Source of the DNA: Curvularia sp. ZM96
Lineage: Eukaryota; Ascomycota; Dothideomycetes; Pleosporales; Pleosporaceae
NCBI GenBank assembly: GCA_022457065.1
Contig: JAJGBQ010000001.1
Coordinates: 6,634,001 to 6,698,000 of the forward strand
Length of the DNA stretch: 64,000 nt
Direction: 5' to 3'
Every line of letters starts with the position of its first letter. The first letter of the stretch is position 1. The notes under the pieces were generated by a model. That model was not told the origin of the DNA. It did no database searches and saw only the letters and a program-made list of their open reading frames with translations. Made by a program: the position numbers and the translations under genes. Below, piece after piece: positions 54,007 to 64,000 of the stretch.

Positions 54007-57000
54007 ATGTCTCCGAAACGATCGACTCGCGAAGATTACGATGTTTCTTTTCGAAATGCGAAAAGAACGAGATCCAGGAGCTCTACAAAGTCAGCAATTG
54101 ACCTATTAGGCTTTTCCCAGCCGAAGCGCGATCGTAGCGACTATAATGTTGGCTGGATTTGCGCGGTCATGACGGAGTACGTTGCAGCTCAAACTTTTCT
54201 CGACGCAACACATGATGCGCCAGATACAATCCCTCAAAACGACAACAATAACTACACGCTAGGCGAAATGGGTCAGCACAACGTAGTTATCGCGGTGCTA
54301 CCAATGGGCGAGTATGGCACGAACTCTGCGGCGAGTGTCGCAGGTGATATGCTCCGTACCTTTCCCAATATTAGGATCGGGTTAATGGTCGGTATCGCTG
54401 GCGGCGCCCCAACTGACACACATGACATTCGTCTAGGTGACGTTATTGTTAGCATTCCTCGCGATGGGAAAGGTGGTGTGCTCCAATACGACTTTGGCAA
54501 AGCAGTTCAGGGCAAAGAGTTTCAAGTCACTGGACACTTGAATCAACCTCCTAGGATTTTACTAAATGCGGTCAGTGGTCTCTGTGCAAAGTATGAATTG
54601 GAGGGTCATCAGCTTGAGGATTCCGTCAACAAAGCCCTGGAACAGAAGCGCGCAAGCCTAAAGCAGAAATACAAACGGCCAGACCCAGATACTGACAAGC
54701 TTTACCTGACTAACGTGGTCCACCCAGCCGGCAATCAAGAGAGATGTGCCAAAGTTTGTGGTGATGATCTTTCAAAGCTTGTCCCGCGAAAGCCAAGAAC
54801 CCAAGATGATGACAATCCGGCCATTCACTACGGCACAATAGCGTCCGCGAATCAACTGATGAAGGATGCTTCGCTTCGCGACAAGTTTGCAAAAGAAAAC
54901 AACGTTTTGGGCTTTGAGATGGAAGCAGCCGGGTTGATGAACAATTTTCCTTGCCTTGTCGTCCGTGGCATTTGTGATTACTCTGATACCCACAAGAGCA
55001 AAGAATGGCAAGGTTATGCAGCCATGATAGCGGCAGCATATGCCAAAGACCTTTTGTCTTGCATTCCGGTAAACGGAGTGGAAGCTGAAACAAGGATACG
55101 TGACATCATATCTTCTGGTCAGTCTCCCTACCATCATTAGGCAGCCTCATTGATGAGAGATAGTTGACCTAAACGTAAACGAACTACGGTATGATGTGAA
55201 AGGTTTGGCACTTGGGCAACAACATGCAGAGCTCCACCGCTGGCTATCGCCACCTGATTCATCGACAAACTACAACAAAGCGTTACAACAACGTCAGGAA
55301 CACACAGGAACTTGGTTGTTGCAAAGCGATCCGTTCACATCTTGGAAATCACACCAAGGCTCCTTATTATGGCTCTATGGAATACCAGGATGCGGCAAGA
55401 CTATCCTCAGCTCTACCGTCATTGAACATCTCCAGAGCATTTCCACCAAAAACCTGCTCTATTTCTATTTCGACTTCAGCAACGTCAAGAAGCAAACCTT
55501 GCAAAACGTTGTCACTTCCCTCGTACACCAATTGTACCACAAATGCAAGAGTGCCCAGGAGCCATTAGACAACCTATTTCATTCAAATCGAGGTACGCCA
55601 CCAAGCTGCGAATCACTCTGCAAAGTCCTTCATACAATGCTCAAACAAGCCGAAGAGGTCTGGGTTGTTCTCGATGCCATTGATGAATGTACTGAACGAA
55701 AAGGAGGTCCAACCAATGGGCTACTTTCGTGGTTACTCGATCTTATGACAACGAATGACAACGTTCGCTGTCTAGTCACAAGTCGGCCTGAGCAAGACAT
55801 CCAAGCGGAATTTACCAATATCACTAGTGAGAGAAATAGAATTCCTATTCAGAGTGATCTAGTACGTGACGACATTTTGGAATACATTTACTCTAAGGTC
55901 AGGACCGGCAAAGGATTGAAGAGATGGAGAGGCCATCCTGATGTACAGAAAGAGATCGAGGAAAGGCTCGCACAGAAGGCTCAAGGCATGTAAGCAGAAT
56001 CTCTCCTCATTTCCATCTGCATTGATGTCGCTTATATTAATTCCAAACAGGTTTCGGTGGGTGGCGTGCCAAATTGACGCCCTAGAACACTGCTTGAACT
56101 ACCCTACTCTCAAGAGTGCGCTAGATTCACTCCCGGAAACATTGGATGATACCTACGCAAGAATAGTCAAAGCAATTCCCGCTGGTCACAAACCGATCGC
56201 CCTGAGAATCCTTCAACTATTAACATTTTCAGAGAGACCTTTGAGGGTCGAGGAAGTTGTTGATGCGATAGCAGTTGATCCTGATAGTAGTCCACATTTC
56301 TCTATCAAGAACCGAATGCCTGAACCCTCAGAGATCACAAGCTACTGTTCCGGCTTGGTGGTCGTTGTCTCGACTAGGGGACTTATAACAAGTAGATATA
56401 GAGAAGTGAAGGAGCTCCAACTCGCACACTTTTCAGTTCAGGAATACTTGACATCAGATCGGCTAGATGTCAGTATGGCTCAGATGTTTGAGGAGACTGC
56501 TGCGAGAGCTTCCATTGCCAAAGTATGCCTCGCGTACTTACTGCATTTCGACCATGTTCCTCCATTGCGGACTGTGAGAAAACGCTTTCCATTTGCAGAG
56601 TATTGCGCAACCTACTGGATGAGCCATGTTCACGTGGCTGGGCACGAAAGAAAAGATGTCTTCAGTTTAGTCGAACGGCTCTTCTGTTACCAGACGAGCT
56701 CGTACGAACTGTGCTATGGACTCCACCAACCAGACAAGCCTTATAGTGGCCCAATCTACCCACCATCCAGGCCGGCCCCTCCGTTATACTATGCAGCTTT
56801 TGGCGGTTTGAAAGAGGTGGTACACTTGTTGCTTGGTCAGAACGTCAATATCGACGCGCAGGCAGGAATTTGGGGCAGCGCCCTCTGTGCGGCTTCAGCG
56901 ACAGGCCGTGAGGCGATTGTGGCGTTGCTGCTTGAAAACAATGCTGATGTTAACATGCTTTGTAACGAAACCTACACCGCAATTCAAGCGGCTGCAGAGC

Positions 57001-57497
57001 AAGGTCACGAGGCGATCATGAAGCTTCTGCTTGATAACGGCGCCGACGTTAACGTGCCGGTTGGAGGTTATGGCACCGCACTTCAGATTGCTTCAGGAGC
57101 GGGACACGAGGCGATTGTAAAGCTACTACTTGACAAGGGCGCTGACGTGAACGCGCCGCGTACACAAGATGGTAACGCACTTATTGAGGCTTCAGAAGCG
57201 GGACACGAAGCGATCGTAAAGCTACTACTTGACAAGGGCGCTGATGTGAACGCACCAAGTGGCACATATCATGGGACCGCACTTATTGAGGCTTCAAGAA
57301 ACGGACATGAGGCGGTTGTGAAACTACTACTTGATAAGGGCGCCAATGTAAACGCATCAAGTGGCATATCTAGAAAAAGCGCAGTCACAGAGGCTACACA
57401 CGGCGGTCATGAGGCGATTGTAAAGCTACTCCATGACAAGGACGTTGCTGTGAACGGACCAAATGACAGGTTTCTTGGAAGTCGTAGCTCCAATTAA
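54007..57497 (+). CDS. NLR-type receptor: PNP_UDP - NACHT - ankyrin repeats, 1127 aa
   Basis: Exons are 54007-55117, 55164-55989 and 56051-57497 (introns 46 and 61 nt). Domain order: a disordered basic head; a purine-nucleoside-phosphorylase-like domain at about 50-360 (VGWICAVMTEYVAAQTFLD, GLMVGIAGGAP, IRLGDVIVS, GFEMEAAGLMN, RGICDYSD); NACHT NTPase from about 430 with Walker A GIPGCGKT (about 442) and Walker-B-like VWVVLDAIDECTE; the helical NACHT-associated region; then about seven ankyrin repeats from 891 to the end. This is the signal-responsive STAND ATPase design used in fungal non-self recognition and immune-type signalling. Active-site-like residues suggest the PNP domain could act on nucleosides, but it may only signal. 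The last ankyrin unit is degenerate and the protein stops soon after. The start is the first ATG in an open frame. Confidence 0.9.
57007..57480 (+). repeat. Homogenised ankyrin-repeat units of the NLR
   Basis: Five consecutive units of 99-102 nt begin near 57007, 57107, 57206, 57308 and 57410, each opening with (C)ACGAGGCGATTGTAAAGCT-like text. The second and third units agree at 48 of the first 52 positions and all four differences are transitions. Earlier ankyrin units (56785-57000) are far more divergent. Confidence 0.8.
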
Positions 57498-58431
57498 GGG
57501 CAACGGGCAACTCTCGAATTGATCCCACGTCAGTGTTGAACGGGTACGCCAGGTTCTTGAAATATTCATCAATGTAGCACTCGATCGCTGCTCCTAGCAT
57601 CTTCTGTCGAGCATTAACAGCGATTAATAGATCCTTGGTGTACAGAAAATATGAAGGCATAATTAGACGACTTGGTCTCTTCGACTCTCAAGATATTCTC
57701 CGCTGATAAACCACTAAAAGTGTTGCGCTGGCTAAATAGATTTTGTCATGTTTTAAAATTATTGAGAAGACTACTACTAAGATGCCAAACCCGTAAGTCA
57801 TCAAAGGGACCGGGCATGTATTCGGGATTCTCCAAAGCAAATAGTAGGCGTTTGCTATTAGGGTGATTACAACTTTCAGTGACGTTTCGCTACGGTTGAA
57901 TTGGCGTCACACAAAGATAGGCGCTAGAGGCTTGTAAAACACTTGCTTCGTGTGCTGTATGATCAAAACAGAGCAGCTAAGATAGGGAAGAAGACAGCAC
58001 ATGTCATGGGCAAACACAATTTTCTGAAATTTCATTTTCACATTTCTGAGTCGAGGGTATATATACGTTGGCCAATCAAACAAGGGGCTCTCAGCCTCAT
58101 GCCTGATGCCAAATCAGGGTCCCTTCATGTAGGTTTTCTCGTCTCAAGACAAGATATGCACATTCCTTTCCACGCACCATGCCGGAAACACCGGCAAATT
58201 CGCAACAGCAGCAGCAGTATCAAGTTCCCATGGAAACTGATATGAGAAAGAAGCAAAAAGAGAGAAAGTGTTGGTGTTATACAACATCCAAGAAGAAGGA
58301 AAGAAGAAAAGTCGGTCGCAGACCATTTGGTTGAAAAAAAGGGGAAAAGAGCGTAAGAATGTATCGGTATCGAGACCCGTGAAGACATCAAGTCACTTCC
58401 AAATCGTGAAGTGTACGAGCGCCACAAGCGC
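57498..58431. other. Convergent intergenic region, NLR to AA11 gene
   Basis: About 930 bp with NLR and AA11 3' flanks, AT-rich around 57700-57960 and A-rich at 58225-58350. An 88-codon minus-strand frame overlaps the NLR end but is not supported. Nothing else was recognised. Confidence 0.5.
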
Positions 58432-59712
58432 TTAGTTCGCAATGCGGCGGTTGGACAGGCGGGGGCGAACAATGCGGCCATGGTAAGCGCGCTTGGAGAT
58501 GCTGCCATTGGAACACGTGGTTCCAGAGGCAACAGCCTGCCAGACGACGTTGCCATTGTTGCAGATGCCGAACTGTGTCGCGCCGTTGCAGACGATGGCG
58601 CCGTTTTGGCTGCAGGTGCCGGAACCACCACCAGTGGAAGGAGTGGAAGGAGTTCCAGAGCCACCGCCAGTAGAGGGAGCGGTAGGGGCAGGAGAGCCGG
58701 TTCCGATAGGAGGAGTAGGCCTGACTGGGGCTGTGGGAGTGGCGGTGACAGTAACGAGCGTGGTTGAGGTCGAAGGGAGGGCGGGAGCAGCAGTAGGTCC
58801 AGCAGGAGAACCGCTGGAAGCGCCGGGAGCAAAGACACCACCACCGTTGGGGGGTGCAGGTGCAGCAGAAGGCTTGCCGCCGGCTGGAGGAGATGGAGCA
58901 ACGGAAGGCTGGCCAGCGACGGGAGGGGTAGTACCAGAGGGTGATTCGCCACCAGCAGGGGAAGATGGGGCAGCCGATGGGGCACCGCCAGCAGGAGGGG
59001 AGGGAGCAGATGGGGAGCCACCAGCTGGGGAAGATGGCTCTGAAGGATCAGAGGGAGTAGTACCAGTAGATCCACAGTCACCAGTAGGATCAGTGATGCT
59101 AGCCTGGTCTCCACCAATCTCCAGGTTCTTTCCAGGGTTGGGGAACTTCAGGACCTTGCTGGTCTCCTGCTTGCAGCTGGTGGATGCGACGTTTGCAACA
59201 AGCATATCGGGAAGCTGGTCGAACTTGGACGAGTCGCTAGCACCGCCAGTAACCTCGATAGGAGCACAGTTCATGTACATTTCTGGGCCACCGCTGAGCT
59301 TAGCAAACCATGTCCAGGCAAAGGTAGCCTTGCCGTTGGGAATGCTGTCGGGAAGCTCGAAAGTGAAATCCTTGGGTCCATCAATACCAGGGCATCCACC
59401 CTCGATAGACTTGATGACCTTGAACTTGGAGTTTGCAGTAGGCTCTGTGTCCATGGTGACACTGAGTTGGCAAGAACCGCCTCCGTGAACTGCTGAGCCC
59501 TTGAATTTGATAGTCTGCTGTTCACCCACGGCCATCTTGTTCATCTGAGAGACTGTGAATCCATTCTGAGCCTTGCATGGGAACTGAGCTGCAGTGATAG
59601 GGCTGTTGTCAATCTTGTCGACACTGTATGGAACAGGCTGTTCCATGATCATGTGAGAGTTGACGGTGGCGAACATGGCTGCAGCAGCCATAATGGTAGA
59701 TCGGAAAGACAT
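58432..59712 (-). CDS. AA11 lytic polysaccharide monooxygenase with C-terminal X278-like domain, 426 aa
   Basis: This is a copper enzyme that oxidatively cleaves chitin. A signal peptide ends MFATVNS, leaving His20 as the mature N-terminus (HMIMEQPVPYS), the first copper ligand. The second His is in GSAVHGGGSCQLS. The AA11 core continues through GGCPGIDGPKDFTFELPDSIPNG, ATFAWTWFAKLSGGPEMYMNCAPIEV and ASTSCKQETSKVLKFPNPG to about residue 225. A Ser/Pro/Gly linker follows (PAGG and PSAAPSPP repeats). The C-terminal Cys-rich module (TCSQNGAIVCNG, FGICNNGNVVWQAVASGTTC) matches the X278 region often attached to AA11 and thought to bind chitin. It is single-exon, and the chain ends Arg-rich. A role in remodelling its own wall or degrading other fungi or arthropods is inferred. 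Confidence 0.9.
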   Translation of the reverse strand: MSFRSTIMAAAAMFATVNSHMIMEQPVPYSVDKIDNSPITAAQFPCKAQNGFTVSQMNKMAVGEQQTIKFKGSAVHGGGSCQLSVTMDTEPTANSKFKVIKSIEGGCPGIDGPKDFTFELPDSIPNGKATFAWTWFAKLSGGPEMYMNCAPIEVTGGASDSSKFDQLPDMLVANVASTSCKQETSKVLKFPNPGKNLEIGGDQASITDPTGDCGSTGTTPSDPSEPSSPAGGSPSAPSPPAGGAPSAAPSSPAGGESPSGTTPPVAGQPSVAPSPPAGGKPSAAPAPPNGGGVFAPGASSGSPAGPTAAPALPSTSTTLVTVTATPTAPVRPTPPIGTGSPAPTAPSTGGGSGTPSTPSTGGGSGTCSQNGAIVCNGATQFGICNNGNVVWQAVASGTTCSNGSISKRAYHGRIVRPRLSNRRIAN

Positions 59713-60854
59713 GATTTCGGTAAGAGTGAAATGATATCGTACAACGATAGTGATATGTCGAAAAGTATGTAGAGAATGTGAGTGATCTAGACCAGCTAGT
59801 CGTGCAAGAAATTCTGCAATGCAAAGAATGTGAAAGCTGCTGAAAGAGCGTGCTGTGATAGAGACATGTTGTACGACGAGGCGGAAAGTTGATTTATACA
59901 GATGCCACCGCCTATACAGTGGATACTATAGCCATCGTATGCCGCCACTGTCACCTCCACAACCGCACACTCTAAGATGATCCCCTAATCAAACGTCGCC
60001 TCTGGCATGTGGTAGCATTGAGCCAAAACAAAGTGCATGGCACGTTCTTGCTCCACAGCGGCGAGCGCGTACAGGATGAAACGGGCGGCCCGGGGCATGC
60101 TGAAGCTCTCTCGACCAAAGAGAAGCGTCTGTTGCGGTAAGGCTGCCACGGGTATGTTATGCGTTGAGCTGTTCGGGGAAGGCGACGATTACGCAGACTC
60201 TATGATCTACATGCCACGATGTAGGGCCCTTAGGCGAAGTTTCGTTTCGAGGGTGCATCCGATCCATTATTGGCTGGGGCGGAGTCGCTAGGCTAGCTGG
60301 CAAGCGAGCCGGAACCCCTGATGTTTTATGCTACGTCGCACTTCGGACCTTCCAATCCCTGCCTTACGTGGCCGATTGGTGAACGGCGGCCTTCTTTTCT
60401 CAGCCGCCAATTATCCGCATCCACAACCTGCTCCACTGCATCTGCTAACAAAGCTTGGTCTTTGGTACAGGCCACGCAAGAGCCTGTCATACCTCCGCCC
60501 TTACGCCATACAAGACTGGCTGCAGCAGAGCGGCAACGTGCAGATCCTGATTTTGGCAAGTTGTGACTGCGAGCGTGCAGCATGGCCTTTGCTGGTCGAT
60601 TGGTGGCAACAGTCGCATTGTTTCAGGAACACCGTCCAAGCCTATGGATCCAGGAGATAGTGAGCCAGAGCAGAGAGCTTTGCCGCCGCTAATCATACGA
60701 CCGGTCTCGGTACACCTACGTCGAGGCGCTCATTGCTCTCGATGTAGCATTGTCAAAGCAGGCCTGCCACAATGGCATGAATGCGGCTGCGCCACAATGG
60801 GTCCGATGTGGCGCAGGCCTGGTCAATTCATGCGCTGTTGAGCTTGGGAAGACC
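59713..60854. other. Intergenic region upstream of the AA11 gene
   Basis: About 1.1 kb containing the AA11 promoter and, on the right, the 3' flank of the large membrane-protein gene. Frames of 80-110 codons on both strands overlap each other and have no family resemblance. Confidence 0.5.
59893..59898 (-). promoter_or_regulatory. Candidate TATA box of the AA11 gene
   Basis: TATAAA on the minus strand about 185 bp upstream of the start codon, in an otherwise mixed sequence. Confidence 0.4.
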
Positions 60855-63215
60855 CTAGTAATAAAGACGGTTTCGCTCCAACTTCCGAACCGGCACTCCG
60901 GCAGCGAGGGCGATGTGGCCGACTTCCTCGTCTCCGTGCACATCGGCGACGCACACATCGACATCCTTGAGGAGCCTTGCCCTTTCCATTGCATCCAGCG
61001 TAGTGCCTCCGTCCGGTACCTTGACCCATGGATTTTCGTACGTCATGCTGGAGACAAAACCAAACATTTCGGGTCCTAATGTTCTGCGTTTAAGAAGCAA
61101 TGCTACAAGACCCGTCACCAGCGTGGTGGATGAGGCGACGAGCAAAAGGGCAAGCCAAGCAAAGTTGCAGACGAAGACATCCTTGGTGTTGATGACGGTT
61201 GCAGTTGTTGTAGCTCCGATAAATGGAGACCTTATCTCCTGGATATCCTGTTCGAACTGGCCGTACCATTCTGTGAAGGTGTGGTCCACACTCGATAGGT
61301 TTTTCGGAAGGTAGGCGTCCAGGTCATTGGCTGGGTCGGTATCCGGACCATAAAGAGACAGATTTTGTGGCAAATTGCCAAAATAACCTGTAGGCTGTAT
61401 GCTCAACTGGTAGAATGTATTCATTGCCAAACTGAGTCGCTTAGAGAATAGTTTGGGCGGGATAACCGACAAGTTTGTCAAGGCAACATCCGACGCCAAG
61501 TGCCCTACTTGTTGTACGAAAGGGAATGCAGACGTGTTCGCTAAAAAGAACTCCGTGGGGCTTGATCCTGATGAGAATGTCACCGCTTTCGGGAATTGTT
61601 TAGCAAACCCAGCCATAATTGTACCGTGCTCAAGACCAGTGAGTGACGTTGAACGCTTGTCTTTGAGGGATTTGCGTAGCTTTGTGGTGGCGCAAGTACT
61701 GCCTTGACACTGGATGGCAGCTTCGACATGAGTCTGTGACAGGGAACATGTTGCAATGTTCAGACCTATGCCTTTTCCACTTGCAAATTGCGAAACATAC
61801 ACAAGCTCTCGATTTGTCGTTAGTTCCGCCTCGGGCATCAATGAGCTGTTGTAATTGCCGAAAAAGCCATCCAAGCGACCCATATAGAGATCATGGTCGT
61901 TGCCCTCGTTCATGCCCCAGGGGTAACTGCGGGTGGTATCCATGAAGAACGAGTTCCGACCACCACTTATATCACCGAATGGGTTGTCTGTTTCCTTGTC
62001 AAACCAAACTTGGCCAGGCACTAGCTTCTCTAAGCGAGTAGCATTGATACCAAACCAAACACTAGAGCCGTTTCCATTAGGATAGTCAGCTTGGGTGAAA
62101 GGCTGACAATCGACTGAAAGGTAGGTATATTCAAGACTAAAGTTTGATTTGTCGCGGATAGGGAGTCCGACTATCGGTAGTCCGACCAGTGACGAATAGG
62201 TTTCAGGTGTTGAGATGTTGGTGGATACGGTGACCCAGCCATCGGAATCTGGGAGGGATGAGTTTGCTTCCTCTAATGTCGGGATTTTGACATTGCCCCA
62301 AGGATCATGTGAGCCTAGTTTTGTGGATAAGGGCGCCAGCAATGCTGCAGTATACAATGCTCCAGCATCAGCCCACTTCCCACTATCCACATATGTTGAA
62401 GACAAACCCCACATTGTTGCTGCTGGTCCAGTGGTCATATATCGGAGCTTCGCGTTTGTATAGGAATCCTGTGTATCTCTTGACATGAGTCGGAGCGAGG
62501 CCTGGCCTCCGAGAGGAGACAGAGCCCACAAGAACAGGAGGTTTATACCGACCGTTGTCATCCTCTGCATGAGTAACTGACTCTCGAAAGTGCCCCATAC
62601 CGACTGGCTAGCCATCAAGAGTTCTAATGTCTAATTTCATTTCAGCAAAACGATGCAAAAGATTCGTGAAAATTGCATCAAAGAAGCGTGCTTACACTGA
62701 TTTTTGTTCCTTTCTCTGCAAGGTATCGAGCGATCATTTTCATGCTTCTTCCCACTATTGCAGCAAATAGAATGGGGAACAGTGTGGGGCCCTTGGAATG
62801 TCAGCAAATCACTTACAATACACTCGCTAGTATATTTTACAAGATCCATAGCTTTCTCAACTTTCGACCCAAAGGCAGAGCCATAAGTTGGCTTTCCATT
62901 CAACGTAATGACAGCAACGCCGAGTACTATACTGATCAGATGAGAAACAGAATGTCCAACGGAGAACATACATATAAAGTATATCGGCAACAGTACGAGT
63001 ATTACATCACCTAGTGAGTATAGGCCAGTTAACCAGGTATGTTTCTTCAGTGGCCTAGCCTCTTCAGGCCAACTTTCAACTTTCTGTATGGTTGTCTGCC
63101 ATGTTTTCGACTTGGGTGCTGCCGGGGTCGGTTGTGCTTCAGGTGTCTCTTCTGCTATCGAGCCCAGGACATGGCGTCGGAACGGGTTCCATCGGGAACT
63201 GGTAGTCGTATTCAT
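60855..63215 (-). CDS. Large fungal membrane protein of unknown function (DUF3176-like), 733 aa
   Basis: Exons are complement 63215-62972, 62926-62841, 62791-62696 and 62630-60855, with introns of 45, 49 and 65 nt. The joins give IYFI-LLGVAVITLNGKPT, EKAMDL-GPTLFPILFAAIVGRSMK and GTKIS-TLELLMASQSVWGTF, all in phase. The architecture is a cytosolic N-terminus, three membrane helices (about 65-85, 111-130, 155-175), a large outer domain of about 450 residues with many N-glycosylation sequons (NSS, NIS, NFS, NGS, NAT, NLS), a fourth helix (FAWLALLLVASSTTLVTGLVALLL) and a cytosolic tail with a conserved MTYENPWV-like motif. This family is expanded in filamentous ascomycetes and its role is unknown. 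The second intron has a weak donor (GTAAAA); a GTAAGT 24 nt later would leave only 25 nt, which is too short. Confidence 0.8.
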
Positions 63216-64000
63216 GGTTGCTGATGCGCTTCGTCACACGACGCTTCAAGGCCAAAGTCGTGTAAGCAGATGCGGCTGATGGTTCGCGGGCAGCGAACAC
63301 CTTTCTTTTTGGATGGAATCCATGCGGCGCAGCAATAGCGAATCCCCAGCATGGCGCTAATAAAGTGTGCCTTGAGTAGGAGCGCGCTTCAGAGGTGTGC
63401 TGCGCTGGGACGCTCTCAGCGAATCGGTTGGTGGGGTGAAACTCGAAGCGCCCGGCGAGCCCCAGAAATGTCCGGGTACCTGCCGAAGAGCGCCGGTAAC
63501 TAGAAGACCTGCATGCACAACGGATGCTGTGCATTGTCTGTCATCCATCCTGGACTGCGACGAGGCTTTCGGCGTAACGAGTGAACAGAGCGAGTGACGT
63601 AGTCACGATGGTGTGTAGGGGGCTTGGGAGACGCGTGCCAAAGTACAGGTGCGCGGAAGCGTCACCTGAGCGCCTCTCCAATCATCAACAGGAGCACGGC
63701 CTTCCCCTGCGTGTAAACTAACTTCACGGTACGGGACGGGACGACGTTCCAAATTTACAAGAGATAGCCGCCACAGCTACGCCTATTGTGATGCGCGACC
63801 GTCGATCCAGCTACACTACGGGGCGATATATGCCGTCTCAGCCCCTCAACCTGGTTTAAGCACTACATAAGCACAGTGCACTTGGACGGCATCACAAATC
63901 ACTTATCTAACACTTGCTTGACGAAGCACCTATACCGAGGGACATGTTTGGGATGCTGTGGTCACCGTCTAGGCCATGATTGTCTTAGAACATGTCACGC
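63216..64000. other. Intergenic region at the right end
   Basis: About 785 bp with the promoter of the membrane-protein gene. Short frames on both strands are not supported. No gene can be seen entering from the right edge. Confidence 0.5.

Noticed and set aside
57394..57660. An 88-codon minus-strand frame over the end of the NLR
   Set aside because: It overlaps the ankyrin-coding exon and shows no family resemblance, signal peptide or splice partner.
1..64000. CRISPR arrays, bacterial operons, ribosome binding sites, rRNA and tRNA genes
   Set aside because: The sequence is nuclear fungal DNA; no direct-repeat array, rRNA or tRNA cloverleaf was recognised by eye. A tRNAscan run would settle the last point.

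Overview
The window is nuclear DNA of a filamentous ascomycete, most likely a dothideomycete of the order Pleosporales. The genes are eukaryotic and dispersed on both strands, with short introns of mostly 45-60 nt. These have GTRNGT donors, a CTAAC/CTGAC branch site and YAG acceptors. The order is suggested by a mating-type (MAT) locus: a beta-glucosidase (BGL1), MAT1-1-1 with an alpha box, ORF1 (pyridoxamine-oxidase family) and GAP1 (F-BAR/RhoGAP) lie in the order known from Cochliobolus and relatives. No rRNA, tRNA or CRISPR was recognised. All exon boundaries were worked out by eye from splice signals, reading phase and conserved protein context.

Layout. 0.4-6.7 kb: a Zn2Cys6 regulator, a BTB protein, a DUF1989 protein with a large charged insertion, and a secreted proline-rich protein carrying seven copies of an ISW-type motif. 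7.7-22.1 kb: mostly housekeeping genes, namely a mitochondrial Qri7-type tRNA threonylcarbamoyl transferase, a patatin-type triacylglycerol lipase, the XPG/Rad2 repair nuclease, a Fat1-type acyl-CoA synthetase and a low-complexity Ala/Pro/Glu protein. 23.3-33.6 kb: the MAT1-1 locus and its flanks. 34.3-37.4 kb: a NIPSNAP protein and a choline/ethanolamine phosphotransferase.

37.4-40.2 kb is a gene-poor, comparatively AT-rich island. It holds two broken genes: a small cysteine-rich secreted-protein gene stopped by one TAG at the end of its signal peptide, and a decayed Tc1/mariner-like transposase. 40.4-50.6 kb returns to core genes: Gemin2, histidyl-tRNA synthetase with apparent mitochondrial and cytosolic starts, a small mitochondrial membrane protein, the DHHC palmitoyltransferase Erf2 and an ASH1-type SET methyltransferase.

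51.8-63.2 kb is more accessory: an unknown two-helix membrane protein, a PNP_UDP-NACHT-ankyrin receptor with near-identical ankyrin units, an AA11 chitin-active oxygenase and a large fungal membrane protein of unknown function. The most noteworthy items are the complete MAT1-1 locus, the broken cysteine-rich gene in the AT-rich island, the NLR with homogenised repeats and the secreted ISW-repeat protein.
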